This document shows, in pieces, positions 11,101-23,844 of a stretch of DNA of 64,000 nt (position 1 is the stretch's first letter; each line of letters starts with the position of its first letter). The notes beneath the pieces are model-generated. The model was not told the origin of the DNA. It saw only the letters and a list, made by a program, of their open reading frames with translations, and made no database searches. Made by a program: the position numbers and the translations under genes. The DNA lies in assembly GCF_905220415.1 (NCBI RefSeq), contig NC_059539.1, positions 1,488,001-1,552,000 on the forward strand, written 5' to 3'. Origin of the DNA: Colias croceus. Lineage: Eukaryota > Arthropoda > Insecta > Lepidoptera > Pieridae.

Positions 11101-14100
11101 ATCTATAAACAAAAATAGACATCATTTTACACTATGATGATTACCTTTAAACGTGATTTAAACTTGTTAATCCAGAAATACGAATTTACCCCAGGAATTT
11201 ACCAACGTTCCGATGAAATAAATTTTAATTTAAAGTATAATTTGTATGAAATTACCTAAATGTCACACGGTTCTTGCCCGCGACACGAAAGATTAGCTAT
11301 CAAACATGACCATATAACATGCCATTTGTATTACCATAATCGATATTTAATGGAAAATATATTGTTTTTATAATAAAATAAGGTGTAATTTAAAATTCTT
11401 TCATACCTTTTTAGGAAGTTTTTACAGAAGAGATGCAATTTTGATTACGTTCGAGAAATTTCGGAGATCATATTTAGATACACATATCTACACAATAGTA
11501 TAATTATTTATGTGTATGTAATGCTTAAAATGAAACTGAAAAACTTTAAAAGCAATTATGAATTCTATTAAAAAAAAATTAAACAACGTCATAAATAAAG
11601 AGTGAATCAACCACTTAGTAAAGGCACCATTTGTATAAAGTGGTGAAGGTAAACATAAATTTTTACGGCCACTAACAATGCAAGTAATTTGTAGACCTCC
11701 ATACAATAGAACCCTCTAGACTTAATTACAGTTGACCAAAGGGAGTCATTTACTGTCAATTAGTCGTACTATTGCTGTAAAAGTAATCTCTATAAGTATT
11801 TATATTTTCTTTCCGCCCGGCGTTACACGTGATGACTAAAACCTAATAAATTATATAGGTACTAAAACCTTTCTAGATAATCACTCTATCTATTAAAAAC
11901 CGCATCATAATCCGTTGCGTAGTTTTAAAGATTTAAGGATACATGGGAACGGACAGACAGCGAAAGCGACTTTATTTTATAGTAAGTATGTAGTGATGTA
12001 GTGACTTATTACATAGCTTTCCGCCCGCCCTTTAGCACTAAATCCTGCATTCTTACGAACCACGCTATCCTTTGGAAAAATGTAATGAAAATCGATGTAG
12101 TAGTTTTTGAGTTTATTGCGAAAAGACAGATGCGTCGGTTGCGTCGGTTTCAGCTTTGTTTTTAGATTTTTTTAAGCTTTTTTAGCTTCAGAATTTTTCG
12201 TAAAGTATTAAGAACTACAGGCAACAATGTCATAGTTAGGTATCAAAATAATCTCTTTCTTAACACACAGTGGGTCTTTTTGAACGTATTTTATCGCATT
12301 GATACATGTTTGTAGTTTTTCATATTACAATGCACATTTTGAAATGTGTCATCGTGATACGTGGAATATGGAACGTCAAGGTTGCATTTGAACATCATTT
12401 GAACTACCGCGTTCAATTATTATGAAATGGTATCTTTTATAGCATAGTATTTGTGTACTATAAATAAATAATTTTTTACATCTGAGTTTAATCTTTGAAT
12501 GAATTTCGTCTTTACCTTAAAGGATTGTCCCTGTATGAGTATAGTTTTAACTTTTAATTTTTAAATACACAGCAAACGGCAGCAATAAAGGATTATTATG
12601 GTTCAATTTATTTGCTTAAGCATTCCAAACAAATGTGTAAATAGACAAGCAGTTTTGTTACTAAAGAGCAAAAGCCATATGGATAGGAAGTTGAAAGCTC
12701 AACTTTTAATGTAAATGAAGCAGAAAATTAACAATTCCTGTAAAATATATTGTTAATATAGTACAAATTAACGAGTATTCCCATTAACAATTCATAGAAA
12801 CAGACAAAAAATGCCATCACATAGCATTAGTACCAGCTGTCTGCCCTTGACACACTGAGTTCCGATTTTTGGAGTTCAATCGATTGACGGAATAAGGACT
12901 AATGTGTTCAAAATTGACACGTTTAAACGGTTTAAATTATTATAGTGAAGTCCCGTGTCCCCTAGTGGGGTAAGGGGCAGATGTATTATGCATACATCTG
13001 TGTAACTGATCGATTTTTCTTTAGGGACAAGTAGGTGATCAGCCTTCTGTGTCCTACCAGACCGAGACATTTTTTTTTTCTTCGTCTCCACCGGGAATCG
13101 AACCCAGGACACCTCGGTTCTACGCTCACGCATATCAACCACTGTACCAAGGAGGCGGTCTTAAATTGTTATATGTATAAATAGAAAATAGTTACTGGTT
13201 TAAATTGGTTTTTACAATTTTCGCGAGAATTACAATACCATCAGACGTGAACGGCTGGACCGCTTTCCACAATTCTTTTTTTTTTTTGTTTGTTATTGTC
13301 CAGAGAAAGGTCATGGTAAAAAACCTTTAGAAATTTGCGCCAAAAACTATTAAAATTAAAAAAAAAATGTTAACGGCCATTAGGATTCACGTTTCATGAT
13401 TCACGCGAAGACTACGTTTGTCGGATCAACTATAGTACCTAATTAGTATATCTTACCTTATCCGAATATTCAGCAACATCCCTCATAGAGCGAGGATACC
13501 CCGACACGAGGTACGTCTTGGCCGCGGGCGCCATTTTCATTTCCAACATAAGAACCTCTGTTACCGTCTTGCTGGACAGCGTGCCGAAATCTTGCATATC
13601 TAGTTTTAAAGGGACGATGTAATAGTCAAATTAAATGAGGTAAAAAATATAAGAGAGAGAGAAATTTTTTTTACAATAGATCTTCAAAAAAGAGGTCTGT
13701 TCATACGAAAAAAAAAGGCACCTTGTTTTTAATAAACTATTTTATTCGTTGAAAATGTGGTGGATTCTTCGCTGGCCGGAGTGAAATATTATTAATGTAT
13801 TCATAAAAAAATATTAGGAAATAGCTTACAAACCCAGAACAAACATAATTTCCTACATATCAAACCCTGGACGGCAAAACCGTACAACTATTATTAGCTG
13901 GGCAATTTGAGCCAATCATTTCCCCTTATAAATTGACTTACATAAGCAATATTCACGCATTTTCCTGACCCTAAAGCCCAGAGGTCAACGATTTCCTTAC
14001 CGTAATCACTTTACAAGTCATAAATCCCCACGAAAAGTAGAGAATAATAATATCAAGAGAGCAATCGATATTATTTCTCGAAATACAACAATTCTAGAAC

Positions 14101-17100
14101 ACGTGATTCACAAGGCACCTTGGCTTACACTTGGCCGCTCCCACGGTACCTTAGAATATCTATTTACAATTAGACCTTCGTATGGTGTCAGGGACATAAG
14201 GACTTTCGACTGAAACTTATAGCGAAAAAATTGGAGTATTCCAGAAGTTTCCTTTTTCAGACAATCTACATGAGCAAGTCAAATATTTGGTTCAGGATGC
14301 TTTACTGCCTACTCACTACTCAGGGATTACTTTAGGATAATTAAAACGAATCACGAACGAAGAACGTGCAAAGGAAAAGAAACAGTATGATCTTGTAGTA
14401 GAATTCCTTTTTGCTTAACAGCTTGGTGTACTTATTTATTATATGAGTGCCTTATAAATGACTTAAGATGAGTGGATCGTGATTTTTAACCGACTTCAGG
14501 ATGCTTTACTGCCTACTCAGGGATTACTTTAGCATATTTAAATTGTGCAAAAGAAAAGAAACAGTATGATCTTGAAGTAGAATTCCTTTTTGCTTGACAG
14601 CAGACCAAGTTGTGTTTGAATCTTATGAACCCTCTTTCTGTTTTCAGCTTGTAGTTGCGCATCCTTCATTAACTAAATATTATGTATCCGATACGTTATA
14701 ATACAGCTGCTATTTTCCATACATACTTAATATTATAAATGCCAGGTTGGCTACTACACCACTGTGTTTAATCCATAGTAAGTATATAAATTTAAATGAA
14801 ATTTTGTGTAGAGCGAATTGTAGATCGGAGGGATAATTCAACTGTTTTAAAAAACCTACCCATAACAAGGCGAGGGTCGAGGTGCAATAAATAATGACGT
14901 AATTAAGACTTCACAGTGGTAATAACTGAAATAAGGATCTTAATTACAGTAATAATAAATAGTGTTATATAATTTGATTAATTTAAGCAAATTGTGCAAT
15001 AAAATGTATGTAACTACATATGTGATATGTAGCAAAACAAAAACTACAATTTCTGTACCTACTACATAATATTATACGCTACTTAATACATTTTAACCAA
15101 TAATTTATAAACTAGGAAAATGCATGTCCTGGATTTAAGGATATTAACAAAACAATATAGGGTCTATCCACATTGTTCTTCACATGACGCTAATATTTAA
15201 AGTAATTTCTAAACATTAAACGTAATTTCTAAAAAAGATACGACAATAAGAACCTTACAGGATAGAGAAGCTAAGAAACAATCACACACACATACACTAA
15301 CACTCTCATACGCACATAAATACATACACACACATACAACGCTTAAACACCAAAACATTTTTCTTCAAAATGTATCATTTCTCTTGTCAATAATTTTTAG
15401 TATTTTTTTTTTAAATCTCACCATTTCCAATAGCGTACTGCTGCAGCAGATCAGTCATGTTGATGTGCACCAACCCGCGGCGCTCCTGCATGAAATTGTC
15501 ACAATGTGTCACCTTGCCGCTGCCCGGACCTCCTAAAACAATGTGGTACTAGGGAATTTCTACCCGCATCTATGTTAACTTTTTATAGGGCAGTTGTGGC
15601 TTTATTTTTGGGCAAATAAAATATAATCTAACTACATCAGGATTATTTATTGGAATATTCTCTTGGGTGTACCGTGTACTTTTGTTATTTGAGAAAAATT
15701 AATAGAGCCTATGTTACTTCCTTATTAGTGAAAAAAATATTATAATCGGTCCAGTTTCGAGCAAACAAAACATATTTCGTCTTTATAATATTAGTGTAGG
15801 TAGGTATTATCTCGATAAAATGATAGCATAATATTTATCTATTAGTATTAGGTATGTATATAATATTATAAAATTTACTTATTTTTTCGGTTCAGTTGTA
15901 GACTTTGCTTAACAAGATAACTTTGTATGAAATGTCCAGTTATATTTTCTTATCTATATCATCAGATCAACTCCTTGGTAAAGAAATTTGTGTAGGTACT
16001 TTAATATGTTTAAAGATTTAGTAACCACCTTTGTGAGTCGATTAAATATATAAAAAAAAATTCATAAATATCCTACTAATATTATAAATGCGAAAGTTTG
16101 TATGGATGTATGGATGTTTGTTACTCTTTCACGTAAAAACTACTGAACCGATTACAATGAAATTTAGCACACATATAGAGGGTAACTTGGATTAACACAT
16201 AGGATAGTTTTTATCCCGGAAATCCCACGGGAACGGGAACTATGCGGGTTTTCCTTTGCAAATGCGGGCGAAGCCGCGGGCGGAAATCTAGTTATCTATG
16301 TAAGATTCAGATCAATATTTCACACAATATGTACAATGAAACGACACCAAACTTATTTTTGTAACCGTACCAATTTAACGAACATTTTCTTAACAGTAAA
16401 CTAAATACCTACGTATTTGTGTCTGTATTACAATACTATAAATTATTGTTATATAGGTAGAAGCCCATGATCAAAGACCTACCTATACGTACTTTACTAT
16501 TAAACAGTTAAATATTATTTAACGATGATACCGGAGTTATAAATACTTTTAAGTTTTAACATCAGGCTATTCTGCAAGTTGTGGATTTTCCTTAAACTTA
16601 CAAATTACAATGATGTTTTGGCTTTACGATGGTTGACAAAGAAAAAAACTATATTCTATAATATCACGCGGTAAAAATTAAGTAAGTAACTATTGTGTCA
16701 TTGCAATAAGTAGAGGTAAAATTAATTTTAAAATTGGTCGAGTAGTTTTTATTTAATTTGTTACAATAAGGTTACAATGTTAAAAAAATCCTTTACCTAT
16801 CATCAAATAATCGCTTTGAATACTATGTGCTCTTTAAAATAAAGGAAAACAAAGACTGAAATTTTTAATTAACGAGACTTCTTCTAGGAGCTTTCAAATC
16901 GTCATAGTATTTGCAAAATTATCAATATTTATCATCAGCTCGATACACAGTTTCCAGAAGAAATAGAAATGAATGCCTATTTGAAAAAAAAAATGAGATA
17001 ATTTCGGCGAAATGACTCTTGATCGAATGTTCTGTATTATTTTAATTCTGATCGAATTTTCCTGTTAAAGATTTCTAAAACGTTTCTTAGGATTTTTATG

Positions 17101-17272
17101 AACTAGAAATAGAGAAGTCCATTACCCAATACAAATATAACCGGCACATTGGGTGGCTCGAACTTGACATGGCTGGTGTTCTGCATCGGAAACCCCGCTC
17201 CCGCGGGGGACGACGGCCAGGTGCTCTCGCGGCGGCTGCGCTCGCCCGTCTCCAAGTCTTCATTGTTTTGTT
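8117..17272 (-). CDS. Adenylate-kinase-like nucleotide kinase, partial (four exons seen)
   Basis: Adenylate kinases move a phosphate between ATP and AMP. Exons in transcription order are 17126-17272, 15422-15532, 13457-13599 and 8117-8299, each with AG/GT borders and agreeing phases. Exon 1 seen has a Ser/Arg-rich lead and ends in the beta strand VPVIFVLG. Exon 2 supplies the P-loop GGPGSGKVTHC, followed by GLVHINMTDLLQQYAIGN. Exon 3 has the kinase-typical YLVSGYPRSMRDVAEYSDK. Exon 4 has SWRQRVLERQIEYGARLG and FYKNVMPVADYFDQSNVLIA, which ends at a GTGAGT donor where the family normally continues to its last helix. The P-loop reads GKV where classical enzymes have GKG, and the LID region looks very short, as in short-form kinases. 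The start codon, upstream exon or exons and the last exon are not identified. It resembles AK5-like insect proteins; activity is not proven by sequence. Confidence 0.85.
8467..8554 (-). pseudogene. Decayed duplicate of the adenylate-kinase-like exon 8117-8299
   Basis: About 88 bp repeat the first part of the exon at 8117-8299, including the intron side (caagaacacgg-type tract and ttccag acceptor) and ATTCAAACGATCAGCGGCGT. Small deletions, one of 4 nt around the WRQRVLERQ codons, break the frame and the copy ends abruptly after 'GTAGTCCTGCTGAT'. It lies just upstream of the true exon in transcription order, so its acceptor could act as a decoy. Confidence 0.85.
8643..10976. mobile_element. Possible DNA transposon with terminal inverted repeats, carrying a nested element
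   Basis: The left edge 'acatacagtaaggaaact' and the reverse complement of the right edge 'acatacagttaggaaact' match, and both are followed inside by a 'gccccccccat'-type run (8683-8694; 10946-10955). Between them lies a second element at 9113-10335. No transposase frame is visible, so this would be a non-autonomous copy. The outer element is less certain than the inner one. Confidence 0.5.
9113..10335. mobile_element. Non-autonomous DNA transposon with mirrored subterminal repeats
   Basis: Ends are inverted repeats TAGATAGGGAGGCGA (left) and its complement (right), flanked by TTA on both sides, which looks like a 3-bp target duplication. Inside, the motif CTCGAGCGCG(TCAGATT) occurs at about 9152, 9289 and 9427 in one orientation, and its complement at about 9882, 10018 and 10150. 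The spacing is near 135 bp in each half. No coding frame is seen. A TTA duplication suits PIF/Harbinger elements, but that class is an inference. Confidence 0.75.
11808..12000 (+). repeat. Short interspersed repeat, family C copy 1
   Basis: Contains 'ctatctattaaaaaccgcat' and 'atccgttgcgtagttttaaa' followed by 'agcgactttattttatagta', as in four other copies. A more diverged related block with 'agctttccgcccgcccttta' follows at 12018-12150. Confidence 0.8.
12943..13160 (-). repeat. tRNA-derived SINE, with head
   Basis: On the minus strand the head has a tRNA-like A box region (TGGTACAGTGGTTGATATGC) and a good B box (GGGTTCGATTCCC), then a body with 'tgatcacctacttgtcccta' and 'catctgccccttaccccact'. 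Body fragments recur at 42513-42640 and 44381-44442. It lies in the last visible intron of the adenylate-kinase-like gene. Confidence 0.8.
14289..14605 (+). repeat. Direct duplication of about 110-130 bp in an intron
   Basis: The block 'ttcaggatgctttactgcct ... cagggattacttta ... gaaacagtatgatctt ... agaattcctttttgctt' occurs at about 14291-14420 and again at about 14497-14600. Each copy has its own small insertions and deletions. Confidence 0.8.
15283..15345 (+). repeat. CA-rich simple sequence
   Basis: Imperfect run of acacaca and atacaca words just downstream (minus-strand sense) of the P-loop exon. Confidence 0.7.
16071..16292 (-). repeat. Short interspersed repeat, family B copy 1
   Basis: Near-complete copy; read on the minus strand it starts 'ctagatttccgcccgcggct', has 'atagttcccgttcccgtggg' and ends with 'cgcatttataatattagtag'. 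Seven other copies are listed below. It sits in an intron of the adenylate-kinase-like gene. Confidence 0.9.
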
Positions 17273-18427
17273 CTATATGAAATAATAATAAAATATTTGC
17301 GTCTCTATGTATTTATTGTTCTGATCAATATACAGGAAATAAAATAAATGTAAACGTAATGCCCAAGCAGGCCTGGCAAATGCTGCTTATATATCTGTCT
17401 TATTCATTTTAGAGACATAACTTAAGTTTTGGACTTAATAATTTAGTTGCGTCTCCATTTCTTTTTGTTTTTATATTATACAGGGGTTAAAAATAACATA
17501 TTTTCGTCTCTGTCTTTGTTTTTTTTTCTGGTATTGTAGAGTTATAATGAAATATCAATGTAACAATATTATTAGAACAGTAATAAAAACAGTAGTAACT
17601 AATTTGATATAGCGGATCTCCTCTGTACTTTTACTGTAAATCCAGTTCTAGACATCCTAACATTACAAACATATAGGTAATAGTAAAAATAGAATTCTCT
17701 TAGTTCCATGAAAATAAATAACAATCATTTGTTATAACTACCGAACTACGCACGTATAAGTGGTTGAAATGAAAATCTATCGGAAATAATTGTTGTCAGA
17801 AACGTAGTAGGTTTAAAATAGCCTCTAAGTGTGGTCATTAGACAAGACGTAAATATATCTTTACAAGCTTGTGGAACTAACTTGTTTCCTTTGCCCATAG
17901 ATAGCAGTTTAAGGGAAATCAGGAAAAACGCTATAGGTTCATTGCCAGGCATTGAACCTGTAACCTAATGATACCTTCTGAACTTTAATGTATTCGAAGC
18001 CTAGCAAGTTGCCTATAATAAAAAAATCTTTGTCTTATTGTTTTATACACCTTATAACTTAAAAGGGGGCTTTATGATTTTAATTTTTTTTTGGTATCTG
18101 TTTTTTTTTTCAACTTTTTACTTTGGCGCCCAAGGTGTCAACTCACCGGTGTCTAAACAGATGCCCATATTCCATGAAGAAGAAAATGTTTATTTGTCGT
18201 TCAATCACGAACTCAACAGTCTATATCCTTATCTATTTTGTTGGCACTTGATAAAAACATGTCAAAAACAGTCTGATGTGTGGTCACACGTCGTATTTAA
18301 TTGTTCATCGATTGAAGGGCGCGACCTTGTAACGAGCATCAACTGAATGAAATAAAAATTTATGTGACAAAATTAAAAATGTAATTAACTCATTTCGTCG
18401 AATTAACTCTTCAATTTCAAAATTATT

Positions 18428-18607
18428 CGAAAGTTGTGTCTTCGAGAGAGCATTTCTGCCAGCAGTTTGGAGCGGTCCTGCATTGCGGGGCTGTCCGCTC
18501 TGTGTGAACTCCCGCGCGCGACTGACCAAACGCGTTCTTTTCCAAACTCGACGTGTTAGCATGCTATCGCTGTCCTTCGCACCGTAATTGAAAGGGATAG
18601 ATGACAC
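18428..18607 (-). other. Unassigned open frame, possible upstream exon of the kinase-like gene
   Basis: A minus-strand frame beginning ATG at 18607 reads MSSIPFNYGAKDSDS and then an Arg/Ser-rich stretch. It is richer in G+C than its surroundings and on the same strand as the kinase-like exons 1.2 kb away, whose first seen exon is also Arg/Ser-rich. No strong GT donor is visible within it (GTCAGT near 18519 is the best). It could be a 5' exon or chance. Confidence 0.25.
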
Positions 18608-19961
18608 ATTGAATAATTAACGGTACACCCCTGAATGAATCAGCCGCGTATACAATTTAACGAAATGCAAGCCACATGCAGGGGTGGTTGTAATTTATTT
18701 GCTCAAGAACTTAACTCGTTAGGCAATTAGGGTCATGCCGGTAAATTTTAAAGAGCCCTAGAGGCCGTCTTGTGTAATAATTTATTCAAACTTACGACTG
18801 TAATTGATACGTTTAGAGAACAAAGTTCCACCTGTAATGACACATTTGATGGTACAATTATATCGAAATTCTTAGTGGGTCACCTGAATAATATGTTTAA
18901 ACAAGACTTTTTGTAAATTATAAAGTAGACAGTTATTGATGTTACAATTTAATAAAGAATTAAGAAATACTTAATTATACATTTAAAACGTCTACTCGCG
19001 GGCACCTACCCTCATCTGAAATCAGGAAAAGGTCGTATAGGTGTCAAGACTTTTTAGTAACTTCAGAAATACAAAACAAAAAATAGATAGAGCTGTCATT
19101 TTATTAATATAATAAATTTGCGCTAACAACTAGTGCGAGCAGATTTCGGCTAATATTATCAAATAATAAGAACAATAACATTATTACATCTAACAGTTAT
19201 CAACAATGTCTTTATTAGTGAACTAAATAATTTTATATGTTAAAAAATTAAACAATATACTTACATATTTTCAATATTATAAAAATAAAATCAACGGGAT
19301 TAAACACGATTAAAATTCATTCGATCCACTTACGAGATCTTATTTCATTAAAATTTTGATCTACCCTCACTTTAAAAACATCGCGAATTATCGACCAAAT
19401 GATTTTAATAACAAATACTGCCAAGTAGTTCACGTTCTTTTAAATTACGTATTTTACCATAACGGGTCCATTTTAAACAACATACACAGAATAAACGTGG
19501 AAACGTATGGAAGACTAACGATCTCATATGTGAATCGAGAAAGAACATCTCTATAAAGATTGAACACAGAGTTTTCGAGAAATAGACATTTAAAATTAGA
19601 TTTAAAATTTACTTTTTATCAACGTGATTATTTAAATTTTATGAACATTGTTTGGTTTGGAAGAATACAAATATTCTCTGAGTACATGAGACGCGAGCGC
19701 AATGCTGTCACAATAGTGCAAATATAGGTAAGGTATAGGTACTTTACTCATATCTGCTATTATCGCACTCGATACAAGTAGAACGCCCAATAGCCTACAA
19801 ATATATCTTGTTGTTAATAAATATAAGAGCAGAATATGCACTTTGCATGAAAAAATATAAGTTCTACGCTGTCAAAAATCATCTGTACGTAAAACGAAAT
19901 AATTTTACAATATAGAGGGTAGTGTAATGTAAACATAAAAAATTATTTTTTCCGTTCAATT

Positions 19962-20181
19962 ATGGTGCATTTTGACATTCGCGTTCGGAATTCGCCTTCT
20001 TTATCAAACAAACATTCTTACACCACTGTTCACACATTCGTTAGTAGTACAGTAAGCAGACGCTCATCCGAAAAACCGCTCCGAACGCGATTTTAAAGGC
20101 AAATAGCAAGTTCACTGTTTACACTATGCGTGTTCGTTATTCGCCTCGCTATTCGCACGAATGTGTAAATGCACCATTACA
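19962..20181. mobile_element. Small inverted-repeat element (MITE-like)
   Basis: The left end 'tggtgcattttgacattcg' and the right end 'cgaatgtgtaaatgcacca' are imperfect inverted repeats, each flanked by TTA. The interior is short, has 'gttcgg' and 'cgaatt' words, and has no reading frame. Confidence 0.65.
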
Positions 20182-20970
20182 TTATTGTATGTAGTGCTTA
20201 TTCAGCAATGTTTGCATTATTCTCTTGTTAAAATACATTGTATTATTTGATGCGCAATTATTAAAAAATATTAAGTATTAGCATTTATTTCATTATTATA
20301 ATTTTATTTTTTATGCAAAAAAAATGTTCAAAATCATATTAATAATATCATAAGTTAAAAAATAACAATTACAGAGTGCAATTAACTAATTTAATCTAAC
20401 AATTAATTTATTTTTAATAATTTAAGTACGAACAGGTCTTTAAACTGTATAATATATACAAACTAGAACACTACAAAATGTAATAATAATAACAAGGTTA
20501 GTTTTCATTGGCCCATATTTCCTTCTGGTGTATGGGGCAGAAACATCTGTTTCGAGTCTTTTCTATTCTATGGAGAATTAAGAATTTTTTTATTTATATA
20601 ATTTCATTTTAATTTGCAGAAATTATTATATATGTATATCAACAAATAAATTCATTTCTAAGTAAAGTGGAGTTTGGTTGTTTGTTGCTACCAAGGAATA
20701 TTCTATATAAAGTGAATTTTTCAAGATGTGTGTATGTCCATTAAAGACTTGCTTTAAATATTAATATTTTTTTATAAAGAATAATATCAAAAGTAACATA
20801 GTTAATGGTTATGAAAAAAAATTACATTTTCCTAAAATCAATTTTTATTTCAAACTATGCATATGTCCAAGAAAAATTAATTAGGCCGTCTCATCTCTTT
20901 ATGTAATTTGTAAAACAGTTTATTTGCATTATTAATTTGAAAAATTCACTTTAATGCTCTTGTAAGGGAT

Positions 20971-20976
20971 TTATTA
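20971..20976 (-). promoter_or_regulatory. Candidate poly(A) signal of Hs2st
   Basis: First AATAAA I find on the minus strand below the Hs2st stop codon, about 720 nt away; another lies at 20919-20924. Confidence 0.5.
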
Positions 20977-21695
20977 TTTATAATTGTGCACATAATATAA
21001 TTGTATATTAACAATTTAAATAACTCTTAATACTAAAATAATTCAATTTCGCTACTTATAAATACGAATACAAACTAATGGAATGATATTTCCTATCAAA
21101 TATGATAGAGACTAGTGTATAAAATACAACTAATTATTATAAATAAAAAGGACGTATAATATTATACACAGAAAAGTATAGAAAAAATATAATAAATTAT
21201 TGAACGACATTGGATATTTCATTTCATAAAATGGCGCCAAACACAAGTCATCAGGCGCCATCTTGTCATCAGATTGTTGGTAACATTGTTTTAAGTATAT
21301 TAAAAATGTAAAAAAAGATTCACATATTAAATTACACCATCAGAATCTACATTCAAGAACGTAATGTAATAAATTTGGTAAAGTATAAGCCTGCTATTGA
21401 GATAAAGACATTAAACAGATAAGGATTGCGTTATCAACAATTTTAGAGGATATCACTTATCGTAATACACATTTTTAATACAATCAAACCTCTGTTAAAT
21501 TTTCTTTGTAAAAGGTATTTATAATTTTTTTTGTCGTCAATTGATAACAAACGGTTATCATATAATGGTCGCAAATATAAGAAAAAATGCATATGCATTC
21601 AAAAAGAATTAGTGAAACTACTAATATATGTCATAAATAAAATTACTATTATCAAGGTGTAGACAAAGATCAACCATAGACAACACAGACTCGCA

Positions 21696-23844
21696 TCATT
21701 TTGGCCGCACCTTCTCATAAAAATATATCTGTGGTACACTGTTCATTTCCTTGAAAAGCACTTTCCGCTTCACAAACTTGAAATGTTCGTACGCGAATTC
21801 GTACAACTCGTTTTCCATTTTCCAAATGTCAGATTTTCGTATTTTGTCTAAGGTCTCTTGCGTCGGTTCGATTTTCGAACTGGTCTGTCGTAAATGTGAT
21901 TTGTTACTGCTTAAATAGTGTTCTGTAGCGCCTTTGAAAAAGCGCGGCAAAACCGCTTCGAGAACAGAAATGAAATCCAGCATTTCTTCCGTGACACCTA
22001 CTAGTAAGTAGTGGTTGATGAGATTGTGTTTCGCTTGGTCTAGCGCCCATTTGTTACCTGGTATCCTGTAATTGACAAAAGTTAAAGTATTTATAATGAT
22101 TCTAGTTCTCTGAAGTTTAGAAATTCTAAGGGGTGAGAGATAAATCCTAGAATACGCAATTAAATATATTTTTACCATGTGCAGAATGTACAAACAAAAG
22201 TGAAAGATTTTTCAGTAACATAATACTTTATTACCTATAGAAGATTGGTCTATAGTATAGTAATATAACTACAAAGATTCATGGAGTACAGAGTATGAAT
22301 AAGTGTCAAAATTATCTATGGTTTCCACAGTCATACTTCAACCATTGATTACAGACTATAGACACTTAAAAAAGAATTACTAAAATACTAACCAGCATTC
22401 AGCAGCATGTCCACAAAAGAAAGGCACCTGCAGCCACATGTTGCTGGGGTCACAGTCCGGCTGGCCCTTCTCTACACACTCGTCAAATGTCTGCAAAATG
22501 TTAATCTCAATTAGTATCAATTTTATGTTCGTTAAACTTCCAAATAAATATTATATTTAAAATCTATACAGGTGTCGAGGTTAATTATTTTACAAAATTC
22601 TTAAATATTATTGAAATTCTTAAAAGTATGTAAGAATGAATGAAAATGTTTGGTACAACTAGTTGGTAAATATTAATTTAAATTACAAAAATGCAAATAT
22701 ATTTATACCATTTTATCCCCATGTTTCTTCCTCACGAGATGTGGTCTAAAATTGTCTCCATGTCGTAAGAAATAGTAATAAGAGACAAGCCGGTCCAGCG
22801 GCTTCCTTATTAGGTTTATAAATATAGGTTTTGAGCTTGTCCCTAGCCTGTGGAATAATATAAAGTAATAAATCAATATGAAAATATCTTGAACTGGCTG
22901 CGCTTCACAGTTTCACCCGCTTGGCTCCGCTCCTGTTGGTCTTGGCGTGATGATACATAGTGACATACATCCTTCTTCAATAAATGGGCTATCTAACACC
23001 AAAATAATTTTTCAAATCGGCCCAATAGTTCCTGAGATTAGCGCATTCAAACAAACATACAAACTCTTCAGCTTTATAATATTAGTATAGATTTAATTCA
23101 CGCTATAATTGGAAATGGAAAAAAAATATTGAAAGAAAGATGAATAAAAGCATTTATAATAATTAATAATTTAAGTATATACATAGTACCTTATAGAGAT
23201 AAAATTCAAAACAATAAATTAAAGACTATTCAAAATATTTGAATTATATTTTGATGTCATTTAAATATTTAATTTTAACATATAAAAATGTAAATGAATC
23301 TAATTTGGATATTCAAACAATAGTATAGTTCATGACCTGTTTATATTAAAATTGTGACTCACCTATCAAAATTAAGAAATGCCATATGCCCATGATATAA
23401 AGCAGGTTTAATTTCCCGCCACTTGGTTACATTTTGAGCAAATTTATATTGATTACTGAGCGACATGACGTGCATGTTCGCCGTTATGTTGATATGTAGT
23501 ACTTTAAAATGATTCTTCTTGCACAAATCATACGCTACACCCACGAAACTAGTGGATCCAGTCTTGGGGACCCTATTGTATATAACCACCAAGTCGTCGT
23601 CATCATTTTCGATCACCTTCGGGAAAAACTGACGAGATTCCGAATGCGCTTGAACTAATTTATATTCTGAAAACATTATGAGTGCATTTTAATGAGATTT
23701 CTAAGATGACTTTATAGACGTATCTTACATACCTAGCCTGCGATAATTGTCCTCGATACGAGTTACTTCGGATTGGAAATATAAAACCACAATAACAATC
23801 ACACATAGCGAGGAAAATAGCCATAACTTGTGGATGTTCAACAT
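21696..23844 (-). CDS. Hs2st: Heparan sulfate 2-O-sulfotransferase
   Basis: A Golgi type II membrane enzyme that transfers sulfate from PAPS to the 2-O position of uronic acids in heparan sulfate chains. Coding exons are 23733-23844, 23363-23666, 22709-22847, 22393-22490 and 21696-22065. They sum to 1023 nt (340 aa plus stop), close to the usual 350-356 aa. Residues about 7-23 form the membrane anchor. The PAPS 5'-phosphate loop is RVPKTGSTSF (69-78), with Gly where vertebrates have Ala. YHGH (128-131) carries the catalytic histidine. NLIRKPLDRLVSYYYFLR is the 3'-phosphate-binding helix. The cysteine-rich part is GQPDCDP ... FFCGHAAECW, and WALDQAKHNLIN, PRFFKGATEHY and SDIWKMENELYEFA complete the fold. 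N-glycosylation sequons are at N97 and N116. The model is intact; the first coding exon ends in CTAG before GTATGT. It is divergent from TRIM45, 2.85 kb away. Confidence 0.97.
22893..23092 (+). repeat. Short interspersed repeat, family A copy 2
   Basis: Antisense to Hs2st, inside its second intron (22848-23362). Contains 'gggctatctaacaccaaaat' and ends 'agctttataatattagtata'. Confidence 0.85.

Larger units (their letters stand above)
17273..21695. other. Region between the adenylate-kinase-like exons and Hs2st; includes the Hs2st 3' UTR
   Basis: Upstream exons of the adenylate-kinase-like gene should be here but are not recognised with confidence. Roughly 20.95-21.70 kb is the likely Hs2st 3' untranslated region (very AT-rich). 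A small inverted-repeat element sits at 19962-20181. A 102-codon plus-strand frame at 18038-18346 has no family resemblance and I do not call it a gene. Confidence 0.5.

Noticed and set aside
18038..18346. 102-codon plus-strand frame with a hydrophobic start
   Set aside because: Phe-rich, low-complexity, no family resemblance, no conserved motif; looks like a chance frame in AT-rich DNA.
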